Source: Flavobacterium chryseum
GTDB taxonomy: Bacteria > Bacteroidota > Bacteroidia > Flavobacteriales > Flavobacteriaceae
Direction: 5' to 3'
NCBI RefSeq assembly: GCF_004362015.1
Contig: NZ_SNWW01000013.1
Span: forward strand, 30,781 to 94,780
Length of the DNA stretch: 64,000 bases
Shown here: positions 48,583-56,054 of the stretch, one piece after another
Position numbering within the stretch: the first letter of the stretch is position 1
Layout of the letters: each line of letters opens with the position of its first letter
Made by a program: the position numbers and the translations under genes
Notes under the pieces: model-generated
Told to the model about the DNA's origin: nothing
Databases searched by the model: none
Seen by the model: the letters and a program-made list of their open reading frames with translations, nothing else

Positions 48583-48996
48583 ATGAAAATCTGCATTATC
48601 AACGGACCCAATTTGAATCTTTTAGGAAAAAGAGAGCCTGAAGTTTACGGAAGCCAAACTTTTGAAGATTATTTTGAAACGTTACAAAAGCAATATCCAG
48701 ATATCGAACTTTCTTATTATCAAAGTAATATTGAAGGCGAATTAATTGGGAAAATTCAGGAATGCGGTTTTACTTTTGATGGAATTATTTTAAATGCCGG
48801 CGCTTACACGCATACTTCAATTGGTTTGGGCGATGCTATAAAAGCAGTTACAACCCCGGTTATAGAAGTTCATATTTCTAATACTTACGCACGTGAAAGT
48901 TTCAGACATCAATCGTATTTATCAGGAAATGCAAAAGGTGTAATTTTAGGTTTTGGTTTAAAGAGCTATAATCTTGCTATTCAATCTTTTTTGTAA
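48583..48996 (+). CDS. aroQ: 3-dehydroquinate dehydratase, type II
   Basis: 137 residues. KICIINGPNLNLLGKREPEVYG is the N-terminal signature, with the active-site Tyr of the mobile loop in VYGSQT. NAGAYTHTSIGL and VIEVHISN are the substrate-binding motifs, and YLSGNAKGVILGFGL the end. It removes water from 3-dehydroquinate to give 3-dehydroshikimate in the shikimate pathway, as a dodecamer. No other aro genes are in the window, so it stands alone. Confidence 0.97.
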   Translation: MKICIINGPNLNLLGKREPEVYGSQTFEDYFETLQKQYPDIELSYYQSNIEGELIGKIQECGFTFDGIILNAGAYTHTSIGLGDAIKAVTTPVIEVHISNTYARESFRHQSYLSGNAKGVILGFGLKSYNLAIQSFL

Positions 48997-49041
48997 AACG
49001 TTATTTAACAAATTATTAATAAGCTCAGATTTAACTTATTT

Positions 49042-49049
49042 TATTTTTG
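49042..49049 (+). promoter_or_regulatory. -7 box of the DUF5686 gene
   Basis: TATTTTTG, 17 bases before the ATG at 49067. No upstream TTG at normal spacing. Confidence 0.45.
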
Positions 49050-49066
49050 TTAGAGAAAAAGCTTTC

Positions 49067-51556
49067 ATGAAAAACTATACACTACTTGCCTTTTTATTTT
49101 TTTCGATTTCAACCTTCGCTCAAATCAAAGGAACTATAACCGATGAGAAAGGTACTCCTTTGCCATTTGTTTCTGTTTTTGAGGAAAACACATATGCCGG
49201 AACAACTTCAAACGAACAGGGAAAATACCAACTGAACGTAAAAGAGATTGGCAAAAACAAAATTACTTTTCAATATTTAGGATTTAAAACTCAAAAAATC
49301 GCTGTTACTTCAGATTCAAAAACTATTATTTTGGATGTAAAGATGCTGGAAGAAAGTTTTGATTTAAACGAAGTTGTAATTGATCCGAAAAACAATCCGG
49401 CAAATGCAATTATCAGAAATGCGATTGCAAACAAAAAACAAAACTCTGAAAAAACCGCCCGCTACACTGCTGATTTTTATTCGAAAGGGATGTTTAAAGT
49501 CAAAGATTTGCCTAAAAAAATCCTCGGTCAAAAACTAGACATCGGCGATGATATGGCTTCTAATCTGGATTCTACCGGAACAGGAATTTTATATTTATCA
49601 GAAACGGTTTCGAAAATTACTTTTGAAAAGCCCAACAAATTAAAAGAGAAAATTATTGCTTCTAAAATTTCAGGAAATAATAAAGGCTACAGTTATAATA
49701 CGGCCACTTTGTCGACTTATGATTTTTATGATAATACTTTAGAGTTTGGCATAAATCTTATTTCTCCAATTGCTGATAATGCTTTCAATTATTATAAATA
49801 CCAACTCGAAGGAACTTTTTTTGATGCCAATAATCAGGAAATCAACAAAATAAAAGTAACGCCAAAACGCGATAAAGAACCTGTTTTTGAAGGTTATATT
49901 TATATTGTTGATGATAGTTTTGCTATTTATGCGATCGATTTAGATATAAAAGGATATCGTATGAAAAATGAATTTACGGAATCGATGACCTTGAAACAGA
50001 GTTTTAATTATAATTTAAAAAACAAAATCTGGTCGAAAAATGCTCAGACCTTATCTTTTAACGCCGGAGTTTTTGGCGTAAAATTTTCAGGAAAATTCAA
50101 CTATGTTTATTCTAATTATGAATTTCCGGACTCTTTCGAAAAGAAAACTTTTGGCAATGAAATTGTTGCTTTTGAAGACAATGCAAATAAAAAAGATGAT
50201 GCTTTTTGGAATGAAATCAGACCAATTCCGTTAACCATTGAAGAAAGTACGGATTATACGAAAAAAGACAGTCTCCAGACGATTCGTAAATCTGAAAAAT
50301 ACATTGATTCTGTTGATGCTAAAAATAACAAATTTAAAGTTTTAGATATCTTAATGGGATATGAATACAAAAACACTTTTAAGAAACATTCTTTTGAATA
50401 TAAGGGCTTATTAAACATAGCTTCATTAAGTTTTAATACCGTTCAGGGTTTCAATCTTGATTCTGGTTTTTCATTTAAAAAATGGAATGAAGAGGAAGGA
50501 AAAAGTACTTCTGTAAGCACCACTTTTAATTACGGTTTTTCAGATGAACGTTTTCGTGTTACTGGCGAATTCAAACACAAATTCAATAATATAAATTACG
50601 CCGCAATTGGAATTTCGGGAGGAACAAAAGTCGCACAATTTAATAGCGCTGAACCCATAAGTAAGTTTGTCAATTCTATCAGTTCTTTATTTTTTAAAGA
50701 CAATTATATGAAGCTGTATAATTTAGAATTTGCTCAAATTGATTATGCCCAAGATGTTGCAAATGGTGTAAATTTGAATGGAAAAGTAGCTTATGAACAG
50801 CGAAAACCGCTTTTTAATACTACTGATTATTCTTTCTTTAAAAGAGATGATTTTTATTCATCAAACAATCCGTTAGCGCCAAATGATTTTGAGACACTGG
50901 CTTTTGATCAGCATCATTTATTTAAAGCCACTGTAACGGCCCGAATTAATTTTGGAAATAAATACATTTCAAGACCAGACGGAAGATTTAATTTTAAAAA
51001 CGACAAATATCCGACTATCTTTTTAGCATTTGAAAAAGCCTTTGCTGCCAGCGAAAAAAAATATGAATTTGAGCGAATTGGAGCTTCAATTCAATATGAT
51101 TTATCATTAGATAATAAAGGAATCCTGGGAATGAATTTCAGAGCTGGAAAGTTCTTTAATGCCGAGAACATTTCGTTTATCGATTACAGACATTTTAACG
51201 GAAACGAAACTCATATTGGCACAAGCGATCGTTATTTGAATGTTTTCAACCTAATGCCTTATTACGCAAACAGTACGAACGACAGTTATTTCGAAATGCA
51301 TTTAGAACACAACGATATGGGATTTATTATGAATAAAATTCCGTTATTGAATTTATTAAAATCTACAATGAATATTGGTTTTCACGCTCTGGCAATTCCG
51401 GATAGAAAACCGTATTCTGAATTTACGATTGGTTTAGACAATTTAGGTTTTGGAAAATTTAAGCTGTTTAGAGTAGATTATGTGCATTCTTATCAAAGCG
51501 GAATTCAGCAAAATGGTGTTGTGTTTGGCTTGAAGATTTTGAATGTGTTAGATTAA
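49067..51556 (+). CDS. DUF5686 outer membrane protein with carboxypeptidase-like domain
   Basis: 829 residues. A signal peptide (cut after STFAQ, about residue 17) leads to a carboxypeptidase regulatory-like domain (IKGTITDEKGTPLPFVSV) and then a DUF5686 region (about 110-829) rich in barrel-like strands. Motifs include NPANAIIRNAIANKK, LYLSETVSKI and FELNLISP-like segments. Such proteins are long outer-membrane beta-barrels found only in Bacteroidota; function not established. The frame also reaches back to 48974 inside aroQ, but ATG at 49067 gives a proper signal peptide and follows a -7 box. Confidence 0.87.
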   Translation: MKNYTLLAFLFFSISTFAQIKGTITDEKGTPLPFVSVFEENTYAGTTSNEQGKYQLNVKEIGKNKITFQYLGFKTQKIAVTSDSKTIILDVKMLEESFDLNEVVIDPKNNPANAIIRNAIANKKQNSEKTARYTADFYSKGMFKVKDLPKKILGQKLDIGDDMASNLDSTGTGILYLSETVSKITFEKPNKLKEKIIASKISGNNKGYSYNTATLSTYDFYDNTLEFGINLISPIADNAFNYYKYQLEGTFFDANNQEINKIKVTPKRDKEPVFEGYIYIVDDSFAIYAIDLDIKGYRMKNEFTESMTLKQSFNYNLKNKIWSKNAQTLSFNAGVFGVKFSGKFNYVYSNYEFPDSFEKKTFGNEIVAFEDNANKKDDAFWNEIRPIPLTIEESTDYTKKDSLQTIRKSEKYIDSVDAKNNKFKVLDILMGYEYKNTFKKHSFEYKGLLNIASLSFNTVQGFNLDSGFSFKKWNEEEGKSTSVSTTFNYGFSDERFRVTGEFKHKFNNINYAAIGISGGTKVAQFNSAEPISKFVNSISSLFFKDNYMKLYNLEFAQIDYAQDVANGVNLNGKVAYEQRKPLFNTTDYSFFKRDDFYSSNNPLAPNDFETLAFDQHHLFKATVTARINFGNKYISRPDGRFNFKNDKYPTIFLAFEKAFAASEKKYEFERIGASIQYDLSLDNKGILGMNFRAGKFFNAENISFIDYRHFNGNETHIGTSDRYLNVFNLMPYYANSTNDSYFEMHLEHNDMGFIMNKIPLLNLLKSTMNIGFHALAIPDRKPYSEFTIGLDNLGFGKFKLFRVDYVHSYQSGIQQNGVVFGLKILNVLD

Positions 51557-51571
51557 GGTGCAGAGTGACAA

Positions 51572-51632
51572 AGGTTCAAAGGGACAAAGGTTTTAAAACT
51601 TTGAACCTTTGAACCTTTAAAACTTTGAACCT
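51572..51632. repeat. TTTGAACCT repeat/inverted repeat
   Basis: AGGTTCAAAG (51572-51581) and CTTTGAACCT (51623-51632) are perfect 10-bp arms, with AAAGGTTTTAAAACTTTGAA inside. It lies between two convergent genes and could act as a bidirectional terminator. A related TTTGAACCTTT is found at 33333-33343. Confidence 0.65.
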
Positions 51633-52511
51633 CTACAAATGATAATCATCCGGTTCAATATGAATTAAGACATTTCCTAATTGAGGTATTTTTTCTTTTA
51701 AAGTATCTTGCAATTGATGCGATAAATCATGTCCTTCTTTTACAGAAATTTTGGCTGATACAATAGCGTGAAGATCAACATGGTATTTCATTCCGGCTTT
51801 ACGGATAAAACATTTTTCTGTACCTAAAATTCCACTTACCATTAAAGACTTTACACGAATTTCTTCGACTAAATCATCATTTAAATGTTCGTCCATGATT
51901 TCGCCTAAAGCTGGCCTGAAGATTTTATAACTGTTGTATAGAATAAAAAATGCTGCAAAAAGAGCCGCCCAATCATCAGCAGATTCATAGCCTTTTCCCA
52001 TAATAAGTGCAATCGAAATTCCAATAAATGCCGCTACAGAAGTAATTGCATCACTACGATGATGCCAGGCATCTGCCGCTAAAGCCGAACTATTGGTTTG
52101 TTTGCTTCGTTTCATTACCAATCGAAAAGAATATTCTTTCCAGATAATAATCGCTCCTAAAATATACAAAGTCCACGATTTTGGTAAATCATGCGAAGTT
52201 TGAATATTGGCAATACTTTCGTAGCCAATAATAGTTGCCGAAGTAATTAAAAAACCAACGACTAAAAAGGTAATTAAAGGTTCTGCACGACCATGACCGT
52301 ATGGATGATTTTCATCAGCCGGTTTATTAGAATACTTGATTCCGAATAAAACCAGACAAGACGAAAATATATCCGTAGTCGATTCGATCGCATCTGCAAT
52401 TAGGGCATAAGAATTGCCAAAAAAACCTGCTAGCCCTTTTAAGATGGCCAAGCAGGTGTTTCCAGCTATACTAAAATAAGTAGCTTTTATAGCTTTTTGT
52501 TCATTCGTCAT
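51633..52511 (-). CDS. Cation diffusion facilitator (CDF) metal exporter
   Basis: 292 residues with six membrane segments and a soluble C-terminal domain (about 205-292, with the metal-sensing HVDLHAIVSAKISVKEGHDL pattern). The transport site is formed by E43-S-T-T-D47 in the second helix and H150-H-R-S-D154 in the fifth. Many zinc CDFs have His or Asp at the first position. Glu here may alter metal choice. It exchanges divalent metal for protons at the cytoplasmic membrane. It is the last gene of the DUF493-DUF4290-murA unit. Confidence 0.92.
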   Translation of the reverse strand: MTNEQKAIKATYFSIAGNTCLAILKGLAGFFGNSYALIADAIESTTDIFSSCLVLFGIKYSNKPADENHPYGHGRAEPLITFLVVGFLITSATIIGYESIANIQTSHDLPKSWTLYILGAIIIWKEYSFRLVMKRSKQTNSSALAADAWHHRSDAITSVAAFIGISIALIMGKGYESADDWAALFAAFFILYNSYKIFRPALGEIMDEHLNDDLVEEIRVKSLMVSGILGTEKCFIRKAGMKYHVDLHAIVSAKISVKEGHDLSHQLQDTLKEKIPQLGNVLIHIEPDDYHL

Positions 52512-52524
52512 TTGAGAATTTTAT

Positions 52525-53838
52525 CTACGCTCTCACGATTTTTGCTCCAATTGCTCTTAAACGTTCGTCGATACGTTCGTATCCACGGTCGATTTGTTCT
52601 ATATTTTGAATTGTACTTGTTCCTTTTGCAGAAAGTGCAGCAATCAATAATGAAATTCCCGCACGAATATCCGGAGATGACATTGTTGTTGCTTTTAGTT
52701 GAGATTCAAAATTATGTCCCATAACCACCGCTCTGTGCGGATCGCATAACATAATTTTTGCTCCCATATCAATTAATTTATCCACGAAAAACAAACGGCT
52801 TTCGAACATTTTTTGGTGAATTAAAACATCGCCTTTTGCTTGTGTTGCCACAACCAGAACAATACTCAATAAGTCAGGTGTAAATCCTGGCCACGGTGCA
52901 TCGGCAATAGTTAAAATAGAACCATCAATATCGGTTTTTACTTCGTATCCGTCTTTGTGAGCAGGAATGTAAATATCGTCTCCTCGTCTTTCAATTGTAA
53001 TACCTAATTTTCTGAATGTATTCGGAATCAAACCTAAATTATCCCAGCTTACATTTTTAATCGTGATTTCGCTTTTTGTCATAGCTGCAAGACCAATCCA
53101 CGAACCAATTTCGATCATATCCGGAAGAATTGTGTGCTCACAACCACCAAGGCTTTCAACACCTTCGATAGTCAATAAGTTAGATCCAACTCCTGTGATT
53201 TTAGCTCCCATAGAGTTCAACATTTTACACAACTGTTGCAAGTAAGGCTCGCAGGCAGCGTTGTAAACTGTAGTTGTTCCTTTTGCCAAAACAGCAGCCA
53301 TAACAATATTTGCTGTTCCGGTTACAGATGCTTCATCAAGCAGCATATCTGTTCCTTTAAGACCTCCTTCTGGAGATTCTACTCCGTAAAAGTGATCTTC
53401 TCTATTGTATCTGAATTTTGCTCCAAGGTTAATAAAACCTTCAAAGTGAGTATCTAATCTACGACGGCCAATTTTATCTCCGCCCGGTTTAGGAATATAT
53501 CCTTTTCCGAAACGAGCCAAAAGCGGTCCAACAATCATGATAGAACCACGAAGCGCTCCACCTTCTTTTTTGAAAGCTTCAGTTTCTAAATATCCAACAT
53601 TAACTTCATCAGCCTGAAACGTAATCGAACCCGGTTCATTTCGTTGAATTTTCACACCTAAATTACCCAACAAAGTGATTAATTTATTGATGTCAATAAT
53701 ATCGGGAATATTATTAATTTTTACTTTATCACCCGTTACAAGCACGGCACATAAAATTTGTAATGCCTCATTTTTTGCTCCTTGCGGAGTGATTTCTCCT
53801 TTTAAAGGAATTCCTCCCTCGATTTTAAAAATTCCCAT
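52525..53838 (-). CDS. murA: UDP-N-acetylglucosamine 1-carboxyvinyltransferase MurA (Asp variant)
   Basis: 437 residues. MGIFKIEGGIPLKGEITPQGAKN with the substrate Lys22-Asn23 pair, and RPDIRAG-like SSPDIRAGISL near the C-terminus, are standard MurA. It transfers enolpyruvate from PEP to UDP-GlcNAc, the first step towards peptidoglycan. In the loop with the catalytic residue the sequence is KPGGDKIGRRRLDTHF: Asp121 stands where most MurA proteins have Cys (Cys115 in E. coli). The codon is GAT at 53478-53476. In other bacteria this change gives fosfomycin insensitivity. It is third in a unit of DUF493, DUF4290, murA and the CDF gene. Confidence 0.97.
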   Translation of the reverse strand: MGIFKIEGGIPLKGEITPQGAKNEALQILCAVLVTGDKVKINNIPDIIDINKLITLLGNLGVKIQRNEPGSITFQADEVNVGYLETEAFKKEGGALRGSIMIVGPLLARFGKGYIPKPGGDKIGRRRLDTHFEGFINLGAKFRYNREDHFYGVESPEGGLKGTDMLLDEASVTGTANIVMAAVLAKGTTTVYNAACEPYLQQLCKMLNSMGAKITGVGSNLLTIEGVESLGGCEHTILPDMIEIGSWIGLAAMTKSEITIKNVSWDNLGLIPNTFRKLGITIERRGDDIYIPAHKDGYEVKTDIDGSILTIADAPWPGFTPDLLSIVLVVATQAKGDVLIHQKMFESRLFFVDKLIDMGAKIMLCDPHRAVVMGHNFESQLKATTMSSPDIRAGISLLIAALSAKGTSTIQNIEQIDRGYERIDERLRAIGAKIVRA

Positions 53839-53845
53839 ATTTCTT

Positions 53846-53922
53846 TTTTAGGTTCTCAGGTCCTGAGGTTCTAAGGTTCTGAGCTAAAATCTTAGCATCT
53901 CAGCCCCTTAGCATCTTAGTAC
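53846..53922. repeat. GGTTCT/TTAGCATCT imperfect repeats
   Basis: The spacer between DUF4290 and murA has stacked short repeats: AGGTTCTCAGGTCCTGAGGT, then TCTAAGGTTCTGAGC, then TTAGCATCTCAGC and TTAGCATCTTAG. The CTCAGG/CCTGAG and TGAGC..GCATCTCA segments form small hairpins inside the transcription unit. Confidence 0.55.
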
Positions 53923-53929
53923 CTTTTTT

Positions 53930-54652
53930 TTACTTTTGATTATTGTTTTTCTGAAAAGGCTTTGGTTTTCCCGGACCTTTATTATTTTTGTTACTTTGAA
54001 TTTTTGGTTGACCCGGTGGCGCGATTTTATTCGACATGCGTTTATTGGTACGCAATAAATCAGTGGTGTTTAAAAGCTCTTCTGTGCTTTGCAACAAATT
54101 GATTTTCCCTCCTGATAATTCAAATAAATGCTCAAAAATCACATCATCTTTTACAGTGTCTTTGTTCCAGCTTAAATATGATTTTTTCATGTGGTTGGCA
54201 ATTACCAAAACCAATGCGTTTTTCATTTCGCCATCTTCCCATTTATTAGCAACATCAATCATATATTTGATATTGTTACCATAAAATCTGTATTTCGGAA
54301 AGTTTTGCGGATACTGTAAAACGTCTGGTTTTAACTGCAATACGTCACGCGACGGAATTGGATATGGAGAATCTACATTCAGTCTAAAATCAGACATAAT
54401 AAAAAGCTGATCCCATAATTTATGTTGAAAATCCGGCACATCACGCAAATGCGGATTCAGACTTCCCATTACCTGAATGATGTATTTTGCGGCTTTATTG
54501 CGCGTTTCAGCATCTTCAATAATAGTGGCCTGATCGATCAGTTTTTGCAAATGACGACCATATTCCGGAATAAGTAAACGCTGTCTTTCAGAATTATATT
54601 CTAAGTTAAAAACAACGTCATTCGCGACTTCTTTTTTATATTTTTCGATCAT
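53930..54652 (-). CDS. DUF4290 family protein
   Basis: 240 residues. FNLEYNSERQRLLIPEYGRHLQKLIDQA, KYIIQVMGSLNPHLRDVPDF and KLWDQLFIMSDFRLNVDSPYPIPSRDVL are the conserved DUF4290 blocks. The last 50 residues are a disordered Lys/Asn/Pro-rich tail (NKKGPGKPKPFQKNN type). No membrane segment. Bacteroidota-specific and of unknown function, often found beside murA, as here. It starts 3 bases after the DUF493 stop. Confidence 0.9.
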   Translation of the reverse strand: MIEKYKKEVANDVVFNLEYNSERQRLLIPEYGRHLQKLIDQATIIEDAETRNKAAKYIIQVMGSLNPHLRDVPDFQHKLWDQLFIMSDFRLNVDSPYPIPSRDVLQLKPDVLQYPQNFPKYRFYGNNIKYMIDVANKWEDGEMKNALVLVIANHMKKSYLSWNKDTVKDDVIFEHLFELSGGKINLLQSTEELLNTTDLLRTNKRMSNKIAPPGQPKIQSNKNNKGPGKPKPFQKNNNQK

Positions 54653-54655
54653 AAG

Positions 54656-54952
54656 TTATAATGAAACTATACCTTCTATTGTAGAAACTTCTTTGTATTT
54701 CGCAATCACATCGTCTGAGCTATGCATTGTAACATCTATTGAAACACTGGTAAATTTACCTGTTTTAGATTTTGTTGTTTTGATAACTGCGCCCATATTG
54801 TCAAAAGCTTTTTCAACCCGCTCAACATTATCAGCTACCGAGGGCATTATAAACTTGTACAAGTACTCTGCTGGCCAAGTATTTGAATTATCCAACTCAA
54901 CCTTTAATCTTTCGTAAAATTCGGCGGTGGTTTTTTCTTTATCGTTTTCCAT
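54656..54952 (-). CDS. DUF493 family protein (YbeD-like)
   Basis: 98 residues. WPAEYLYKFIMPSVADNVERVEKAFDN, TTKSKTGKFTSVSIDVTMHSSDDVIAKYKEVSTIEGIVSL matches the DUF493 alpha/beta fold, which resembles regulatory ACT-type domains (YbeD of E. coli). Molecular role unknown. It begins the unit DUF493-DUF4290-murA-CDF. A -7 box TATATTTG lies at 54979-54972 on the minus strand, 20 bases before the start. Confidence 0.88.
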   Translation of the reverse strand: MENDKEKTTAEFYERLKVELDNSNTWPAEYLYKFIMPSVADNVERVEKAFDNMGAVIKTTKSKTGKFTSVSIDVTMHSSDDVIAKYKEVSTIEGIVSL

Positions 54953-55254
54953 TCGTAATTAAAAATAAACGCAAATATACGGTTTTGATTTCAGATTTTT
55001 GATTTTAGATTTTAGATTTTTTATGATGAATTGACAACTGATTTTTCGCCACTAATTCACTAATAGGCACTAATTATATTGAAGTGAAAGAAACTTAACC
55101 GAATTTAATATTTTGAAGTCAATCTATTAATTAAAATTAGCAGAAATTCGGGAAATTCGTGGCAACAGATAGTCGAAATTACGATTTGATTGGTGCAAGG
55201 CTTTCAAAACCTTATAGGTATTTACTAGACTTGCCAAAACATTCCCTATTCAAA

Positions 55255-55345
55255 CTGGACTAAAGTCCAGCCCTACAATATTTTTTGAATCTACAATTCT
55301 TCTTTATTTTTGTTCCGGAGGAACAGTTTATTTTTTAGGGCTGGA
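55255..55345. repeat. CTGGACT palindrome, second and longer copy
   Basis: CTGGACTAAAGTCCAG (55255-55270) is a palindrome like that at 34095. In addition TCCAGCCCTA (55266-55275) is complementary to TAGGGCTGGA (55336-55345), and GTTCCGGAGGAAC sits between them. Confidence 0.75.
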
Positions 55346-55431
55346 TTTTAAACCAGCACCATAATAATTACAAAAATTGCGAAATCATTCGCTCAAGGCA
55401 AAATAATCTTTTTAAATACAATTAGTTTAGG

Positions 55432-55439
55432 TAAATTTG
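55432..55439 (+). promoter_or_regulatory. -7 box of the AAA NTPase gene
   Basis: TAAATTTG ends 17 bases before the GTG at 55457, so the leader would be only about ten bases. This supports the GTG as the start. Confidence 0.5.
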
Positions 55440-55456
55440 CGCTTTATTTTACGAAA

Positions 55457-55990
55457 GTGCAAAAAGAAATCATAGTTCTCATTGGTGGCCCGGGAACGGG
55501 AAAATCTACTCTTATCAACGAATTAGTCGCTCGTGGCTACTGCTGTTATCCTGAAATTTCAAGACAAGTTACACTCGAAGCGCAACAACGCGGCATCGAA
55601 CAATTGTTTCTGGAACAACCTTTATTGTTTAGCCAAATGTTGCTGGAAGGACGCATTAAACAATTTGAAAATGCACTTGAAGAACCTGAAAATGTAGTTT
55701 TTATAGACCGCGGAATTCCCGATGTTGTCGCTTATATGGATTATATTGGCGATGAATATCCGGATCATTTTACAAAAGCTTGTGAGGATTTTAAATATTC
55801 TAAAACTTTTATTTTACCACCGTGGGAAGAAATTTATCAGAGCGACACAGAGCGTTACGAAAATTTCGAACAGGCTTTAACGATACAAAAACACCTTGTT
55901 GATACCTATAAGAAATACGGCTACGACTTAATTGAAGTGCCTAAAGATACAGTTGAAAACAGAATTCTTTATATCTTAGATAAAATTTAG
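55457..55990 (+). CDS. AAA-type NTPase/kinase (AAA_28-like)
   Basis: 177 residues. Walker A is GGPGTGKST near residues 9-17. VVFIDRGIPDVVAYMDYIG contains a DRGIPD motif, and the C-terminal half has ERYENFEQALTIQKHLVDTYKKYGYDL with an arginine-lid character. Such small P-loop proteins resemble nucleoside kinases and the AAA_28 group. The start is GTG, rare in this genome. No ATG is available upstream in frame before the -7 box. Substrate unknown. Confidence 0.78.
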   Translation: MQKEIIVLIGGPGTGKSTLINELVARGYCCYPEISRQVTLEAQQRGIEQLFLEQPLLFSQMLLEGRIKQFENALEEPENVVFIDRGIPDVVAYMDYIGDEYPDHFTKACEDFKYSKTFILPPWEEIYQSDTERYENFEQALTIQKHLVDTYKKYGYDLIEVPKDTVENRILYILDKI

Positions 55991-56054
55991 GCGTGTGTTT
56001 AAAGTTGCAAAACTAGAAACTGCTTTCTAAATTTTTTAACTTTAAAACACGATC

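Larger units (their letters stand above)
54953..55456. other. 504-base intergenic region with repeats
   Basis: No gene is seen. It holds the DUF493 -7 box, TAGATTTTTGATTTTAGA-type repeats (about 54985-55021), the CTGGACT element (55255-55345) with TTCCGGAGGAA inside it, and the promoter of the AAA NTPase at the right end. Confidence 0.7.

Noticed and set aside
48974..49066. Upstream extension of the DUF5686 gene
   Set aside because: It would start inside aroQ and cross a -7 box. The signal peptide starts cleanly at 49067.
53846..53922. Possible CRISPR-like array in the DUF4290-murA spacer
   Set aside because: The repeats are short, imperfect and without regular spacers. No array is present here or elsewhere in the window.
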